This document shows, piece by piece, positions 38,281-47,555 of a stretch of 55,307 bases of DNA. Location: NCBI GenBank assembly GCA_019745975.1, contig JAIESQ010000141.1:1-55307 (forward strand). Direction: 5' to 3'. Position 1 is the stretch's first letter. Each line of letters opens with the position of its first letter. The notes under the pieces are model-generated. The model was not told where the DNA came from. It ran no database searches and saw only the letters and a list, made by a program, of their open reading frames with translations. The stretch is from Pirellulales bacterium. Lineage in GTDB: Bacteria; Planctomycetota; Planctomycetia; Pirellulales; JAEUIK01. The position numbers and the translations under genes were made by a program.

Positions 38281-39975
38281 ATGGCAATCGGCTGCGCTCG
38301 CGCTGCGGCCAGAAACTCGCTGCCGCCGCCGCCAGCGTCTCGTCGCGGCACGTGGTTTCGGCAGCGCCTTGCGGCGGGCCTGCTCGTTGCGCTGGCGCTG
38401 GCCAGTTGCCCATCGACTCGCGCGGCTGCTCCCGGCCAAGGCTACACGCCGGAGAGCCCGGAAGTCGTCGCGGCTGTCGGGCGCGCGATCAAGTTCCTGC
38501 AGAAGGACACCACCGAGCGCCGCATTGGCGGCCGGGCACTGATGGGGCTGGCCCTGGTAAAGGGAGGCACCGATCTCAACGACCCGCTCATCAAGGGTGC
38601 GGCTGAAGAACTTGCCAAGGCCGTGGAGACCGGCAACGGTCTCGAAGACGACAACATCCCTTACACACTCGGTCTGTCGATCATTTTTCTCGCGGAGCTC
38701 GATCCCCAGAAACATGGCGAGCAGATCAACGGACTGTTGAAGCGCTTGCTCGCGTGTCAAAAGCCACACGGCGGCTGGGGCTATCTCGGGCGACCGACCG
38801 GCGACACGTCGATGACGCAGTACGGTGTGTTGAGCATGTGGGAAGCATCGCGCGCCGGATTTGCGACGCCAATCGACGCCTGGGAGCGCGTCTGTAACTG
38901 GCTCTTGCGCACGCAAGACCCGACCGGCGGGTTCGGCTATCAGGGGGTAGATCCCGAGAATTTCGAACGCACGCGACAGATTGGCGTGCGGCATAGCTTG
39001 TCGGCGGCCGGTAGCGGCTGCCTTTATATCTGCCAGGATCACTTGGGGCTCGCCAGCCGCCAGTCGCAAGCGGGCTCGCTCCCCTCGAGCCTCCGCCGCG
39101 TCGAAAAACGCGACGCCGAGCAGCGCGGCGTTGTCGTCCGCCGCACGGCGAACGTCGACGCGCAGCGACTGAAGGCCGCCGAGCAGCTCGGCAATGCCTG
39201 GTTCGAGACGAACTACGAAATCAATCCTCCTGGCGGGTACATGCACTATTACCTCTACGCGCTAGAGCGTTATCAGAGCTTTCGCGAAGCGCTGGGTGGT
39301 CCGCCCGAGAAGCGTCCTTGGTACGACGACGGCGTGAATATCCTGTTGGAGAGCCAGGCGGCCGATGGCTCGTGGAGCGGCATGTGTGGCCCGGCGTGCG
39401 ACACGGCGTTTTCGATCCTGTTTTTGGTCCGATCGATGCGTAAGAGCCTCACCCGCGCCGGCTTGCTCGGCGACGGTGCGCTGTTGGCCGGACGCGGCCT
39501 GCCCAGCGACGGCGAGCTGGTGCAAACGCGCGGCGGTGAAGTGGTCGCCAAGCCGTTGGCTGGCCCCGCGGAGCATTTGCTCACGCTGATGGAAGATGCC
39601 GACAACCCCGAGTATCTCAGCGCCGTCGAGGGCTTCGCCGAACTGGCCGGCCAGGCCGATGAAGAGACCTTGAACAAGCATGCCCGCCGCCTGCGCGAAC
39701 TGGCCGATAGCCCGCGACCCGAAGCGCGTGTGGCGGCGGTGCGGGCGCTGGCCCGCACGCGAAACATCGACGAAGTGCCGACGTTGATCTACGCCTTGAG
39801 CGATCCCGACGGTGAAGTGGTGCAGGCGGCGGTCGAGGGCTTGCGCGTTTTGAGTCGCAAGCCGCCCAAATCGCCCGGCACGGTCGTCACCGACGACGCC
39901 AGCCGCCGGGCGGCGATCGAGTTCTGGAAGAGCTGGTATCGTGCGCTACGTCCCGACACAAACTGGGACGACTGA
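38281..39975 (+). CDS. Exported prenyltransferase/squalene-cyclase-repeat protein with HEAT repeats
   Basis: 564 residues from ATG 38281 (GTG 38269, with GAGG nearby, is an alternative). A signal peptide (AAGLLVALALASCPSTRAA) leads to repeats of the prenyltransferase/squalene oxidase type: LLACQKPHGGWGYLGR, RTQDPTGGFGYQG and LLESQAADGSWSG. The α/α-toroid is therefore probably complete, but the DxDD catalytic motif of squalene-hopene cyclases was not seen. The C-terminus carries HEAT-like helices (RPEARVAAVRALARTRNID, DPDGEVVQAAVEGLRVL). It may be a periplasmic binding toroid rather than an enzyme. It is the first gene of the long plus-strand run; the next gene starts two bases after its stop. 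Confidence 0.85.
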   Translation: MAIGCARAAARNSLPPPPASRRGTWFRQRLAAGLLVALALASCPSTRAAAPGQGYTPESPEVVAAVGRAIKFLQKDTTERRIGGRALMGLALVKGGTDLNDPLIKGAAEELAKAVETGNGLEDDNIPYTLGLSIIFLAELDPQKHGEQINGLLKRLLACQKPHGGWGYLGRPTGDTSMTQYGVLSMWEASRAGFATPIDAWERVCNWLLRTQDPTGGFGYQGVDPENFERTRQIGVRHSLSAAGSGCLYICQDHLGLASRQSQAGSLPSSLRRVEKRDAEQRGVVVRRTANVDAQRLKAAEQLGNAWFETNYEINPPGGYMHYYLYALERYQSFREALGGPPEKRPWYDDGVNILLESQAADGSWSGMCGPACDTAFSILFLVRSMRKSLTRAGLLGDGALLAGRGLPSDGELVQTRGGEVVAKPLAGPAEHLLTLMEDADNPEYLSAVEGFAELAGQADEETLNKHARRLRELADSPRPEARVAAVRALARTRNIDEVPTLIYALSDPDGEVVQAAVEGLRVLSRKPPKSPGTVVTDDASRRAAIEFWKSWYRALRPDTNWDD

Positions 39976-39977
39976 CG

Positions 39978-40883
39978 ATGGCCGGCACCGCGACACCTGC
40001 GATCACGAAACCGCGCGGCGACGCGGGTTCGCCGTCGGGGCTCGGAGTTTCTGCATTCGAAAACGTCACCAGCCTGGTGCTGGCGCTGTTGATTCTCGTG
40101 GCCGGCGGCGTGGTCGTGTTGTTCGCGCTTTGGCTGGGGAACCGCATGTTCACGTCGGTGGAAGCCGTGCCGGTCGTGCTGGCCGACGTGGGCGGGGGCC
40201 GCGAGGACGGCGTCGTCGGCGAGAGCATGCAGCTCGACGCGCCTGATGCCGAGGAAATCATCCGCGAAACCGATCTCGCGCCGCCGCAAGCCCCCACGGC
40301 ATTGGCCCTGGTGACGGAAGCGCTCGCCGCGCACGAAGCCGAGCTCGATGATCCGCAACTCGCCGACACGCTGGAAGGGGGCGCCCAAGGCAAGCTCACC
40401 GGCGACGGACGGCAGGTGGCCTACGGGCACGGCCCCGGCGAGCCCGGTGTTCCGCGCTGGAAACGGTGGGAGGTCTATTTCGCCGACGGCAGCACGCTCG
40501 AAGAATACGCCCGTCAGCTCGACTACTTTAAGATCGAATTGGGTGTGACCGCGCCGGGCAACCAGGTGGAGTATGCCGCGGGCCTGAGCCAGCCGACGCC
40601 CGCGCGACGCACCGGCCCGCGCGACGCCGAGAAGCGGCTGTGGATGGCCTGGCGGCAAGGCAGCCTCAAGGCGGCCGACGCCGAGCTGATGCGGCGGGCT
40701 GGCATCGATGTCGGCGGGCGCGTGATCCTGCAGTTCTACCCGCCAGAGCTTGAGAATCGCCTGGTGCAACTCGAAGGCGCATTCGCCGGACGCACGCAAG
40801 GCCAAATTCGCAAGACCCGCTTCGGCATCAAGTCGGAGGGACAGACTTACACGTTTTACGTGATCGAGCAGTTTCCGCTTTAG
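39978..40883 (+). CDS. Single-span envelope protein linked to ExbB/ExbD
   Basis: 301 residues: a short cytoplasmic N-terminus, one membrane span at about residues 29-55 (VTSLVLALLILVAGGVVVL), an acidic linker and a periplasmic C-terminal domain of about 140 residues (RWKRWEVYFADGSTLEEYA, QLDYFKIELGVTAPGNQVE, SEGQTYTFYVIEQFPL). That layout is what TonB or TolA would have next to ExbB/ExbD, although the Pro-rich spacer and TonB C-terminal signature are missing. It could be the force-transmitting partner, which is inference from layout and neighbours. The start codon lies two bases after the previous stop, so coupling is likely. Confidence 0.75.
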   Translation: MAGTATPAITKPRGDAGSPSGLGVSAFENVTSLVLALLILVAGGVVVLFALWLGNRMFTSVEAVPVVLADVGGGREDGVVGESMQLDAPDAEEIIRETDLAPPQAPTALALVTEALAAHEAELDDPQLADTLEGGAQGKLTGDGRQVAYGHGPGEPGVPRWKRWEVYFADGSTLEEYARQLDYFKIELGVTAPGNQVEYAAGLSQPTPARRTGPRDAEKRLWMAWRQGSLKAADAELMRRAGIDVGGRVILQFYPPELENRLVQLEGAFAGRTQGQIRKTRFGIKSEGQTYTFYVIEQFPL

Positions 40884-40944
40884 AATCGTCCCGACGGTGG
40901 CCCTGAGATCAGGCGACGTTTTACCACGAGAAAGCAGACGAACC

Positions 40945-41607
40945 ATGGGTGGAGACGCACTGGGCCGCTTGACCGATATCGCCGGCAATCTGTGCTATGT
41001 GGCGCTGGCGGTGGTGGCCGTCTGGGGGGCGTTCATGGTGATCATTACCTGGCGCCGCGTGGCGCAGGTGCGGTTTCGCAACGAGCGCGATCAGAATGCC
41101 TTTCTCGCGCAGCTCAATGAGAATCTCGATGCGGGCGATTTCGACGCGGCCGCCACGCTGTGCGCCGACGACACGCGGGCGGTGCCGCAACTGATCGGAT
41201 TGGCGCTGGCGCATCGCGACTTGGGGCCGGCCAAGCTGCGTCACCTTGTCGCCGATCGCTTCCAGCGCGATGTGCTCGCCGATCTCGAGTATCGCGTCAC
41301 CTGGGTGCAAACGGTTATCAAGAGCGCGCCGATGCTCGGCCTGCTGGGCACGGTCATTGGCATGATCGGTGCTTTTAGCAAGCTGGCGGCCACGAACAAG
41401 GTCGAACCCACCAAGCTGGCCAACGATATCAGCGTGGCCCTGATCACCACGTTTGATGGCTTGGTGATCGCCATTCCGTTGATCGTGGCCGTGGCCGCCA
41501 TCAACGTGCGGATCCGCAAGATGGAAGACCTGGTGGGGTTGGGTCTGACACAGTTTTTCGATGCCTACAGAGAAGTGGCCGAACGAGAGCCCCAGCTATC
41601 GCGCTAG
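40945..41607 (+). CDS. ExbB/TolQ/MotA-family proton channel subunit
   Basis: 220 residues from ATG 40945. There is one N-terminal span (LCYVALAVVAVWGAFMVII), a cytoplasmic helical region (ENLDAGDFDAAATLCADDT), and two C-terminal spans with the family signature VIKSAPMLGLLGTVIGMIGA, then ALITTFDGLVIAIPLIVAV. This is the three-span ExbB/TolQ topology. With ExbD it forms a proton-conducting stator. It is followed, after a 182-base gap holding a palindrome, by two ExbD genes. Confidence 0.93.
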   Translation: MGGDALGRLTDIAGNLCYVALAVVAVWGAFMVIITWRRVAQVRFRNERDQNAFLAQLNENLDAGDFDAAATLCADDTRAVPQLIGLALAHRDLGPAKLRHLVADRFQRDVLADLEYRVTWVQTVIKSAPMLGLLGTVIGMIGAFSKLAATNKVEPTKLANDISVALITTFDGLVIAIPLIVAVAAINVRIRKMEDLVGLGLTQFFDAYREVAEREPQLSR

Positions 41608-41683
41608 CGACGGACCATGGCAATTGCTCCGCCCACCACCGATAGAGCTGTGCACTTTGCTAATTTGTTTGACCCCGACAGTC

Positions 41684-41768
41684 GGGTGCCATGCCCACTG
41701 AGGTACTCCGAAGTGGGCATGCGGCTACGATTTTGTGCATGCCCACGCAAGCGTGGAGCATGGCACCC
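41684..41768. repeat. 85-bp composite palindrome between exbB- and exbD-like genes
   Basis: The outer ends GGGTGCCATGC and GCATGGCACCC form a perfect 11-bp inverted repeat. Inside are CATGCCCACT/AGTGGGCATG (10-bp stem) and CCACG-CAAG-CGTGG. It shares the GGGTGCCA...TGGCACCC termini with the 25641 element but has different arms. Being inside a likely operon it may attenuate or stabilise the mRNA. Confidence 0.88.
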
Positions 41769-41789
41769 CAATCGATCTAGCGTGAAACA

Positions 41790-42274
41790 GTGAACAGCCC
41801 TGCCACCACCGATACAACGATTAACGATCTTGGCCCGGTCTTTCCGCGGCGGCGGCTGATCGGCGACGGCGAAGCAGACATGACCCCCATGATCGACATG
41901 ACATTCCTGTTGTTGATCTTTTTTCTGGTGACGTTCAAGGCCACGGAATCGGACCTGCTCGAATTGCCTGAAGCACGGCATGGGGGCGCCGTCGGCAAAG
42001 GGGAGAGCGTGATCTTCTCGCTAGACCGCGTTCCAGGGCGGGCGGAAGCTCGAGTCTACCTCGGCGAAGACGAAAAGCATCCTCTGCCCGACGATCACGC
42101 CCGTCAGGCCGCCGAGATCCGTGCCGCCGTGGAAAGTGGCCAGGCTTCTGGTCGCCCGCATGTGTTGATCAAGGCCGATCGCGCGGTGCACTATCGTGAC
42201 GTGTCGCGGGTGGCGGCTGTCGTGGGGGAAGTCGAGGGGGTCCAACTGCACTTTGCCGTCGCGGATCCCGAATA

Positions 42275-42275
<1 letters not shown>
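41790..42275 (+). CDS. ExbD/TolR-family protein (copy 1)
   Basis: 161 residues starting at GTG 41790. After a short cytoplasmic N-terminus comes the hallmark DMTPMIDMTFLLLIFFLV with the proton-relay aspartate at the start of the span. The periplasmic domain has SVIFSLDRVP, ARVYLGEDEK and VLIKADRAVHYRDVSRVAA, matching the ExbD/TolR fold. It should assemble with the ExbB-like protein. No clear ribosome-binding site was found, so the start is provisional. The stop codon overlaps the next ATG (TAATG), coupling the two ExbD genes. Confidence 0.92.
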
Positions 42276-42937
<662 letters not shown>

Positions 42938-42940
42938 GGC

Positions 42941-45900
42941 ATGGCGCCAATCGATGAATTTCTCGATCACCTCGACACCAGCCAATTGGTGCCGGCTGCG
43001 CTCGTGGCGAAGCTCCGTCAGCGCGTGGCCGACGCCCGCCAGGCGGTCGACCCACGCACGGTCGGCAAGTACCTGATCGACCATGGCAAGCTGACCACCT
43101 GGCAGGTCAATCAATTGTTGGCGGGGCGCACCGCGTTCTTCTTGGGGCGCTACCGATTGGTCGATCGCATCGGCCAGGGGGGCATGGGCGTCGTCTTCAA
43201 AGCACAGCATGCCGTGATGGATCGCGTCGTGGCGATCAAGGTGCTCAATCGCTCGTTGTTGAGCAATTCGCAGGCGGTCGCCCGCTTCAATCGCGAAGTC
43301 AAGACTGCCGCCGCGCTCAATCACCCGAATATTATTGGCGCTTACGACGCCGACGCGGTGGGCAACACGCATTTTCTGGTGATGGAATATGCCGAGGGCT
43401 GCGATCTCAACCGCTGGCTCCGCGCGCATGGCCCCTTCGACGCGGCCGCTGGCTGCGAGTGCGTGCGACAAGCAGCCGAGGGCCTGCATCATGCCTGGCG
43501 GCAAGGTCTGGTCCACCGCGATATCAAACCGGTGAATCTGTTGGTCACCTGGAACAAGGAGACCGAGCGCCCCGTCGTCAAGATCCTCGACATGGGGCTG
43601 GCGCGATTCGCCAGTGAATCTTCGGAAGATGGCGGGCTGACGCGCGTCGGCCAGACGATCGGCACGCCCGACTACATCGCTCCCGAAGCCGCCGAGAACT
43701 TTAAGGGAGCAGATATCCGCGCCGATTTGTTCAGTCTCGGCTGCACGCTCTTCAAGTTGTTGACAGGGCGGTTGCCGTTTGCCGGCAACAACACGATGGA
43801 GAAACTGCTGGCGCGCACAAAGGCCGACGCACCGCCGCTGTCGGCGGTTTGTCCGTCGGCGCCGCCGGAGCTCGCGCCAGTGTTGGCGAAAATGCTCGCG
43901 CGCGACCCTGCCGACCGGTATCAGACACCCTCCGAAGTCATCGCCGCGTTGACGCCGTTTGCCGCCTTGAGCACTGGGCAGACGGCCGCGGTCGAGTTCC
44001 TGCGCACCCCGCCCGGCCAGAACGAGCCAGTCGCGCTGACGGACCTCGAGCCCGACGCTGACACCACGTTGGCCGAGTTTTTTCGCGACTGCTCGGCAGC
44101 GCCCGCCCGCGAGGAGATCACGCCGGGCGATCGCCCGGCGCCGCGACAAGCTCCCCCCTCGCCGTCGGCGGCGGGGCAATCAACGTCGGCCGACGAAGAT
44201 CTCGAATTGGCGCCGATCGAGGAGGACGAGAAGGCTGGCAGCCGTCCCACGACCGCGGCGAGTGCTCCTCCTGCAAGCCCGCCGATTGCCACTACGGGAC
44301 CTACGGCTGGCTCTAAGTCAGAAACCACCAAGGCGGGCAAGAGCGAATCGAAATCAAAGTCGAAGAAGCGCGAATCGAGTGGACGTGCCTCGGCACCCGT
44401 CCCAGATCTCGAAGATTTAGGGCCCCTCGGCGGCGGGTTGGTCGACGATGGTTTGGGGTCGCCGGCAGGCGATCTTGCTTCGGATGGCGCGCTCTTGGCC
44501 ACCGTTGGTCCTGCTATCTCGAAGCGGAAGAAGCGTCCCGACAACATCTGGGATTCGCCGCTCTTATTGGGAGCCGGCGGGACGTTGCTCTTCCTGGTAA
44601 TCGCTGGCGCGGCGCTGTGGTGGCTAATCGGGCGTCGCGATAGCGATGCAATGCTCACGAAAGCGATGGCCAGCTATCGAGCCGGGAATTACCCGGCGGC
44701 GATCGAGTGGTACGCCGCTTTCCTGGAGGCATTTCCGAATCACGAGCGGGCCTCTCTGGCTCGTGTGTGGACTTCATTGGCCAGGCTGCGCATGGCCACG
44801 ACCCCCGGCACTGACAAAGGCTCCGTGGCGGCGGCGCGACAGATTGTCCCCGAAATCATCGGCGAGAGCGCAGCCGCCGAAGCGCGCGAAGAGTTGGGCA
44901 GCATCTTGCCAACGCTGGCTGAAACGCTGGCCGCGGCCGCTGCACGCGAACAAAGCACCGAATTGGTCGATGCCGCGCGCGAGGCGCGCACGCTGGTCGA
45001 CGATTACGTTCCCAAGGCGCAGCGCCCGGGCCAGCGACTCGCCGAGATCGATGCTTCGCTCGAATTGACCAGCCGACAAATCGCCCGCGGTAGCGCTTTG
45101 GCGCAGGCAGTCGCCGAGATGCGCGCGGCGGCTGAGAAGGGCAACGCCGAGTCAGCCTACGCGACGCGACGGCAGTTGCTCAAGACTTACCCTGACGCTG
45201 TCAGCGAGGCATCGCTCATCGCAGCGCTCGTGGCCGTGTCGGCGGCCCAGCAGAAGGCCGTCGCGTTCCACGAGGAGCGCAAGCCCGCGGATACGACGCC
45301 GCTCGAGTGGCCCTGGGACGCGGCGGCTATTCTAGTGGCGCCTCCCAAGACATTTGGCACGACCGATGGTACCGCCACGCCGACCAATCGCTTGTCGGGC
45401 GCGGCCGTTGCGGCCCTGGCTGCCGATGCAGTCTACGCACTGGATGCGACAACCGGAGCCGTTCGTTGGCGACGCCAAGTGGGAACAGGTAACGACATCT
45501 GGCCGCAGCCCGTCTCAGCACAACCCGACGCCGACTGGTTGGTCGTCGATCGTCGCCGCCACGAGTTGTGGCGTCTCGCGGCAGCCACCGGCGAATTGCG
45601 CTGGCGGCAGTCGATCGGCACCGCTGCAGCCGCCGAGCCCGTGGTAGTCGGCTCGACAGCTTGGCTGGCTACTCGCGAGGGGCATTTGCTGGCAATCGAT
45701 CTGGAAATGGGCGCGCTCGCGCGGCGGATCGATCTGCCACAGCCCCTCGAGACGGCTCCCGTACTCGATCCCGCCGGTAAGCGCATTTACCAACTTGGCG
45801 AGCACTCGAATTTGTACGTGCTCTCGCCCGACGCCGGTACTTGCGATCAGGTCGTGTATCTGGGGCACGAGCCTGGCGCGATTCGCTCGGCGCCGGTCCT

Positions 45901-47434
45901 GGTGAGCCGCTATCTGTTAATCGCCGAGAATAATCGCCTCGACGACAGCGTGCTCCGCGTGCTGCTCGTTGACGAACAAGGCGCAAACCCCAAGGAGGTG
46001 CAGCAACTCCCGTTGGCGGGCCATGTGCTCGTGTCGCCGGTGATCGTCGATCGAGCCTGTCTGGTGGTGACCGATCTCGGGGCAGTTTACACGTTCGAAG
46101 TCAATCCGCCCGACCAGCCCACCGCACTTACCAAATTGGCCGAAACTGCTCCGACCGATCGTGCGCATGTGACGCGCCAGTTTGCAGTTCGCCCCGGACA
46201 ACTCTGGATCGGCTCCGACCGGCTCACGCGCTGGGATCTCCAGCTAGCGCGCGGCAAGCAAACGCCTGGCCTCGTGCAACTTGAGGACGAGACGTTCGTC
46301 GGGCCAGTGCGCCTCTACGGCAATCTGCTCATCGCAGCCCGGCACGCCGCTGGCGGCCGCGGCATCGCAGTCGCGGCTGTTGATACCGACTCGGGCAAGC
46401 TCCTCTGGGACACGCGACTGGCGATGCCGTTTGTGGGAGGAGCGTTCGCGGAACCGAGCGGAGATCTGCTCGCACTCTCGAACGCTGGTGAGCTGTTCGA
46501 CATCAAACCCGCCGACCTGGCGGATGGCGACCACATCTTCTCGGCACCGGCGACCACGATCGACGCCACGCCACCCCTGACGAGCGCGGCGTCGGTTGTG
46601 CCGATCGGCAAGCAGTTGCGGCTCTACAGCAGTGGCGCCACCGACGGGCGGGTGGTGATCGGCGGCGCCGGCAATACCGGCGCGCAGCGTTTGGCCTGGT
46701 TGTCGCTGCCCGACTCCGCGGCCGCGGTGCCGGCGGTTTTGGGGACGAGCCTGCTGGTGCCAAATATCGCCGGACGGGTCTTGCTACTCGATCCGCGGCG
46801 TGGGCGCGAGCTGGCTTCGCCGTTCCAGCCACCGCTGGAAGCTGGCGCGAAAATGGCCTGGCGAGATCCTGCCGCGTGGGGCGCGGATCGCGCGGTGCTC
46901 AGCGATCAAGGTACGAACGTCTATCTATTGGGGATTGAACAGCAGCCGACGCCCCGCCTGACGTTGCTGCGCGAGGCCAAAGCGCCGGCGGTAATTGCCT
47001 CGCCCTGGGCGGTGCTGGGCGACAAGGCGGTGGCCGTCGACGCCACGCAGCAATTGCTGTCATTCGGCCTGCCAGGGCTAGAGGCCGCCGCACCCGTGCC
47101 CGTCCCTGGCCCTGTCGTGTGGGGCCCGAAGGTCGTGGATGATCGTCTCTTCTTGGCGACTGCGACCGAGCTCGTGTGCTTCGACGCGCAACTCCAGATT
47201 TCCTGGCAATCGCCACTGACGAGCGGAGCACTGGCTGGCACGCCGGCCCCCAGCACACAAGGGCTGTTAATTGCGTCAACCGGAGGGCGTGTAGGGTTGG
47301 TTTCGCCCGAGACAGGCCAGGCGACGTGGACCGTCGAGTTAGGCGTGCCGCTCGCAGGCGGCCCCGTTATTTGGGGTGATCGCTTCGTTGTCGCCGGTGT
47401 CGATGGCACGCTCTACGTCGTTAAGCCAAAATGA
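42941..47434 (+). CDS. Transmembrane Ser/Thr kinase with PQQ-like propeller
   Basis: 1497 residues. The planctomycete lead-in (LTTWQVNQLLAGRTAFFLG) precedes a full PknB-type kinase domain (about 71-340): glycine loop IGQGGMGVV, VAIK Lys100, HRDIKPVN with catalytic Asp194, DMG Asp217 and APE 247-249. A low-complexity Ser/Lys/Pro linker leads to one membrane span (about 540-566, GTLLFLVIAGAALWWLIG). The outer part holds a short TPR-like stretch (MASYRAGNYPAAIEWYAAFL) and a long β-propeller of PQQ/WD40-like repeats (YALDATTGAVRWRRQVG, ETGQATWTVELG). This is a receptor-like kinase sensing through its propeller. It is three bases from the ExbD gene, so it probably controls that module. Confidence 0.93.
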   Translation: MAPIDEFLDHLDTSQLVPAALVAKLRQRVADARQAVDPRTVGKYLIDHGKLTTWQVNQLLAGRTAFFLGRYRLVDRIGQGGMGVVFKAQHAVMDRVVAIKVLNRSLLSNSQAVARFNREVKTAAALNHPNIIGAYDADAVGNTHFLVMEYAEGCDLNRWLRAHGPFDAAAGCECVRQAAEGLHHAWRQGLVHRDIKPVNLLVTWNKETERPVVKILDMGLARFASESSEDGGLTRVGQTIGTPDYIAPEAAENFKGADIRADLFSLGCTLFKLLTGRLPFAGNNTMEKLLARTKADAPPLSAVCPSAPPELAPVLAKMLARDPADRYQTPSEVIAALTPFAALSTGQTAAVEFLRTPPGQNEPVALTDLEPDADTTLAEFFRDCSAAPAREEITPGDRPAPRQAPPSPSAAGQSTSADEDLELAPIEEDEKAGSRPTTAASAPPASPPIATTGPTAGSKSETTKAGKSESKSKSKKRESSGRASAPVPDLEDLGPLGGGLVDDGLGSPAGDLASDGALLATVGPAISKRKKRPDNIWDSPLLLGAGGTLLFLVIAGAALWWLIGRRDSDAMLTKAMASYRAGNYPAAIEWYAAFLEAFPNHERASLARVWTSLARLRMATTPGTDKGSVAAARQIVPEIIGESAAAEAREELGSILPTLAETLAAAAAREQSTELVDAAREARTLVDDYVPKAQRPGQRLAEIDASLELTSRQIARGSALAQAVAEMRAAAEKGNAESAYATRRQLLKTYPDAVSEASLIAALVAVSAAQQKAVAFHEERKPADTTPLEWPWDAAAILVAPPKTFGTTDGTATPTNRLSGAAVAALAADAVYALDATTGAVRWRRQVGTGNDIWPQPVSAQPDADWLVVDRRRHELWRLAAATGELRWRQSIGTAAAAEPVVVGSTAWLATREGHLLAIDLEMGALARRIDLPQPLETAPVLDPAGKRIYQLGEHSNLYVLSPDAGTCDQVVYLGHEPGAIRSAPVLVSRYLLIAENNRLDDSVLRVLLVDEQGANPKEVQQLPLAGHVLVSPVIVDRACLVVTDLGAVYTFEVNPPDQPTALTKLAETAPTDRAHVTRQFAVRPGQLWIGSDRLTRWDLQLARGKQTPGLVQLEDETFVGPVRLYGNLLIAARHAAGGRGIAVAAVDTDSGKLLWDTRLAMPFVGGAFAEPSGDLLALSNAGELFDIKPADLADGDHIFSAPATTIDATPPLTSAASVVPIGKQLRLYSSGATDGRVVIGGAGNTGAQRLAWLSLPDSAAAVPAVLGTSLLVPNIAGRVLLLDPRRGRELASPFQPPLEAGAKMAWRDPAAWGADRAVLSDQGTNVYLLGIEQQPTPRLTLLREAKAPAVIASPWAVLGDKAVAVDATQQLLSFGLPGLEAAAPVPVPGPVVWGPKVVDDRLFLATATELVCFDAQLQISWQSPLTSGALAGTPAPSTQGLLIASTGGRVGLVSPETGQATWTVELGVPLAGGPVIWGDRFVVAGVDGTLYVVKPK

Positions 47435-47555
47435 CATGAGCTCGCCGGTCGTTGATCACCTGGATGGCCGTGTCGATGTAATGCGATGGCCGCCGCGCAA
47501 TTTTGGTTCACGTCGTCCAGAAGCGGCGGTTGCCCAGCAGCATGATGTCGCTCCC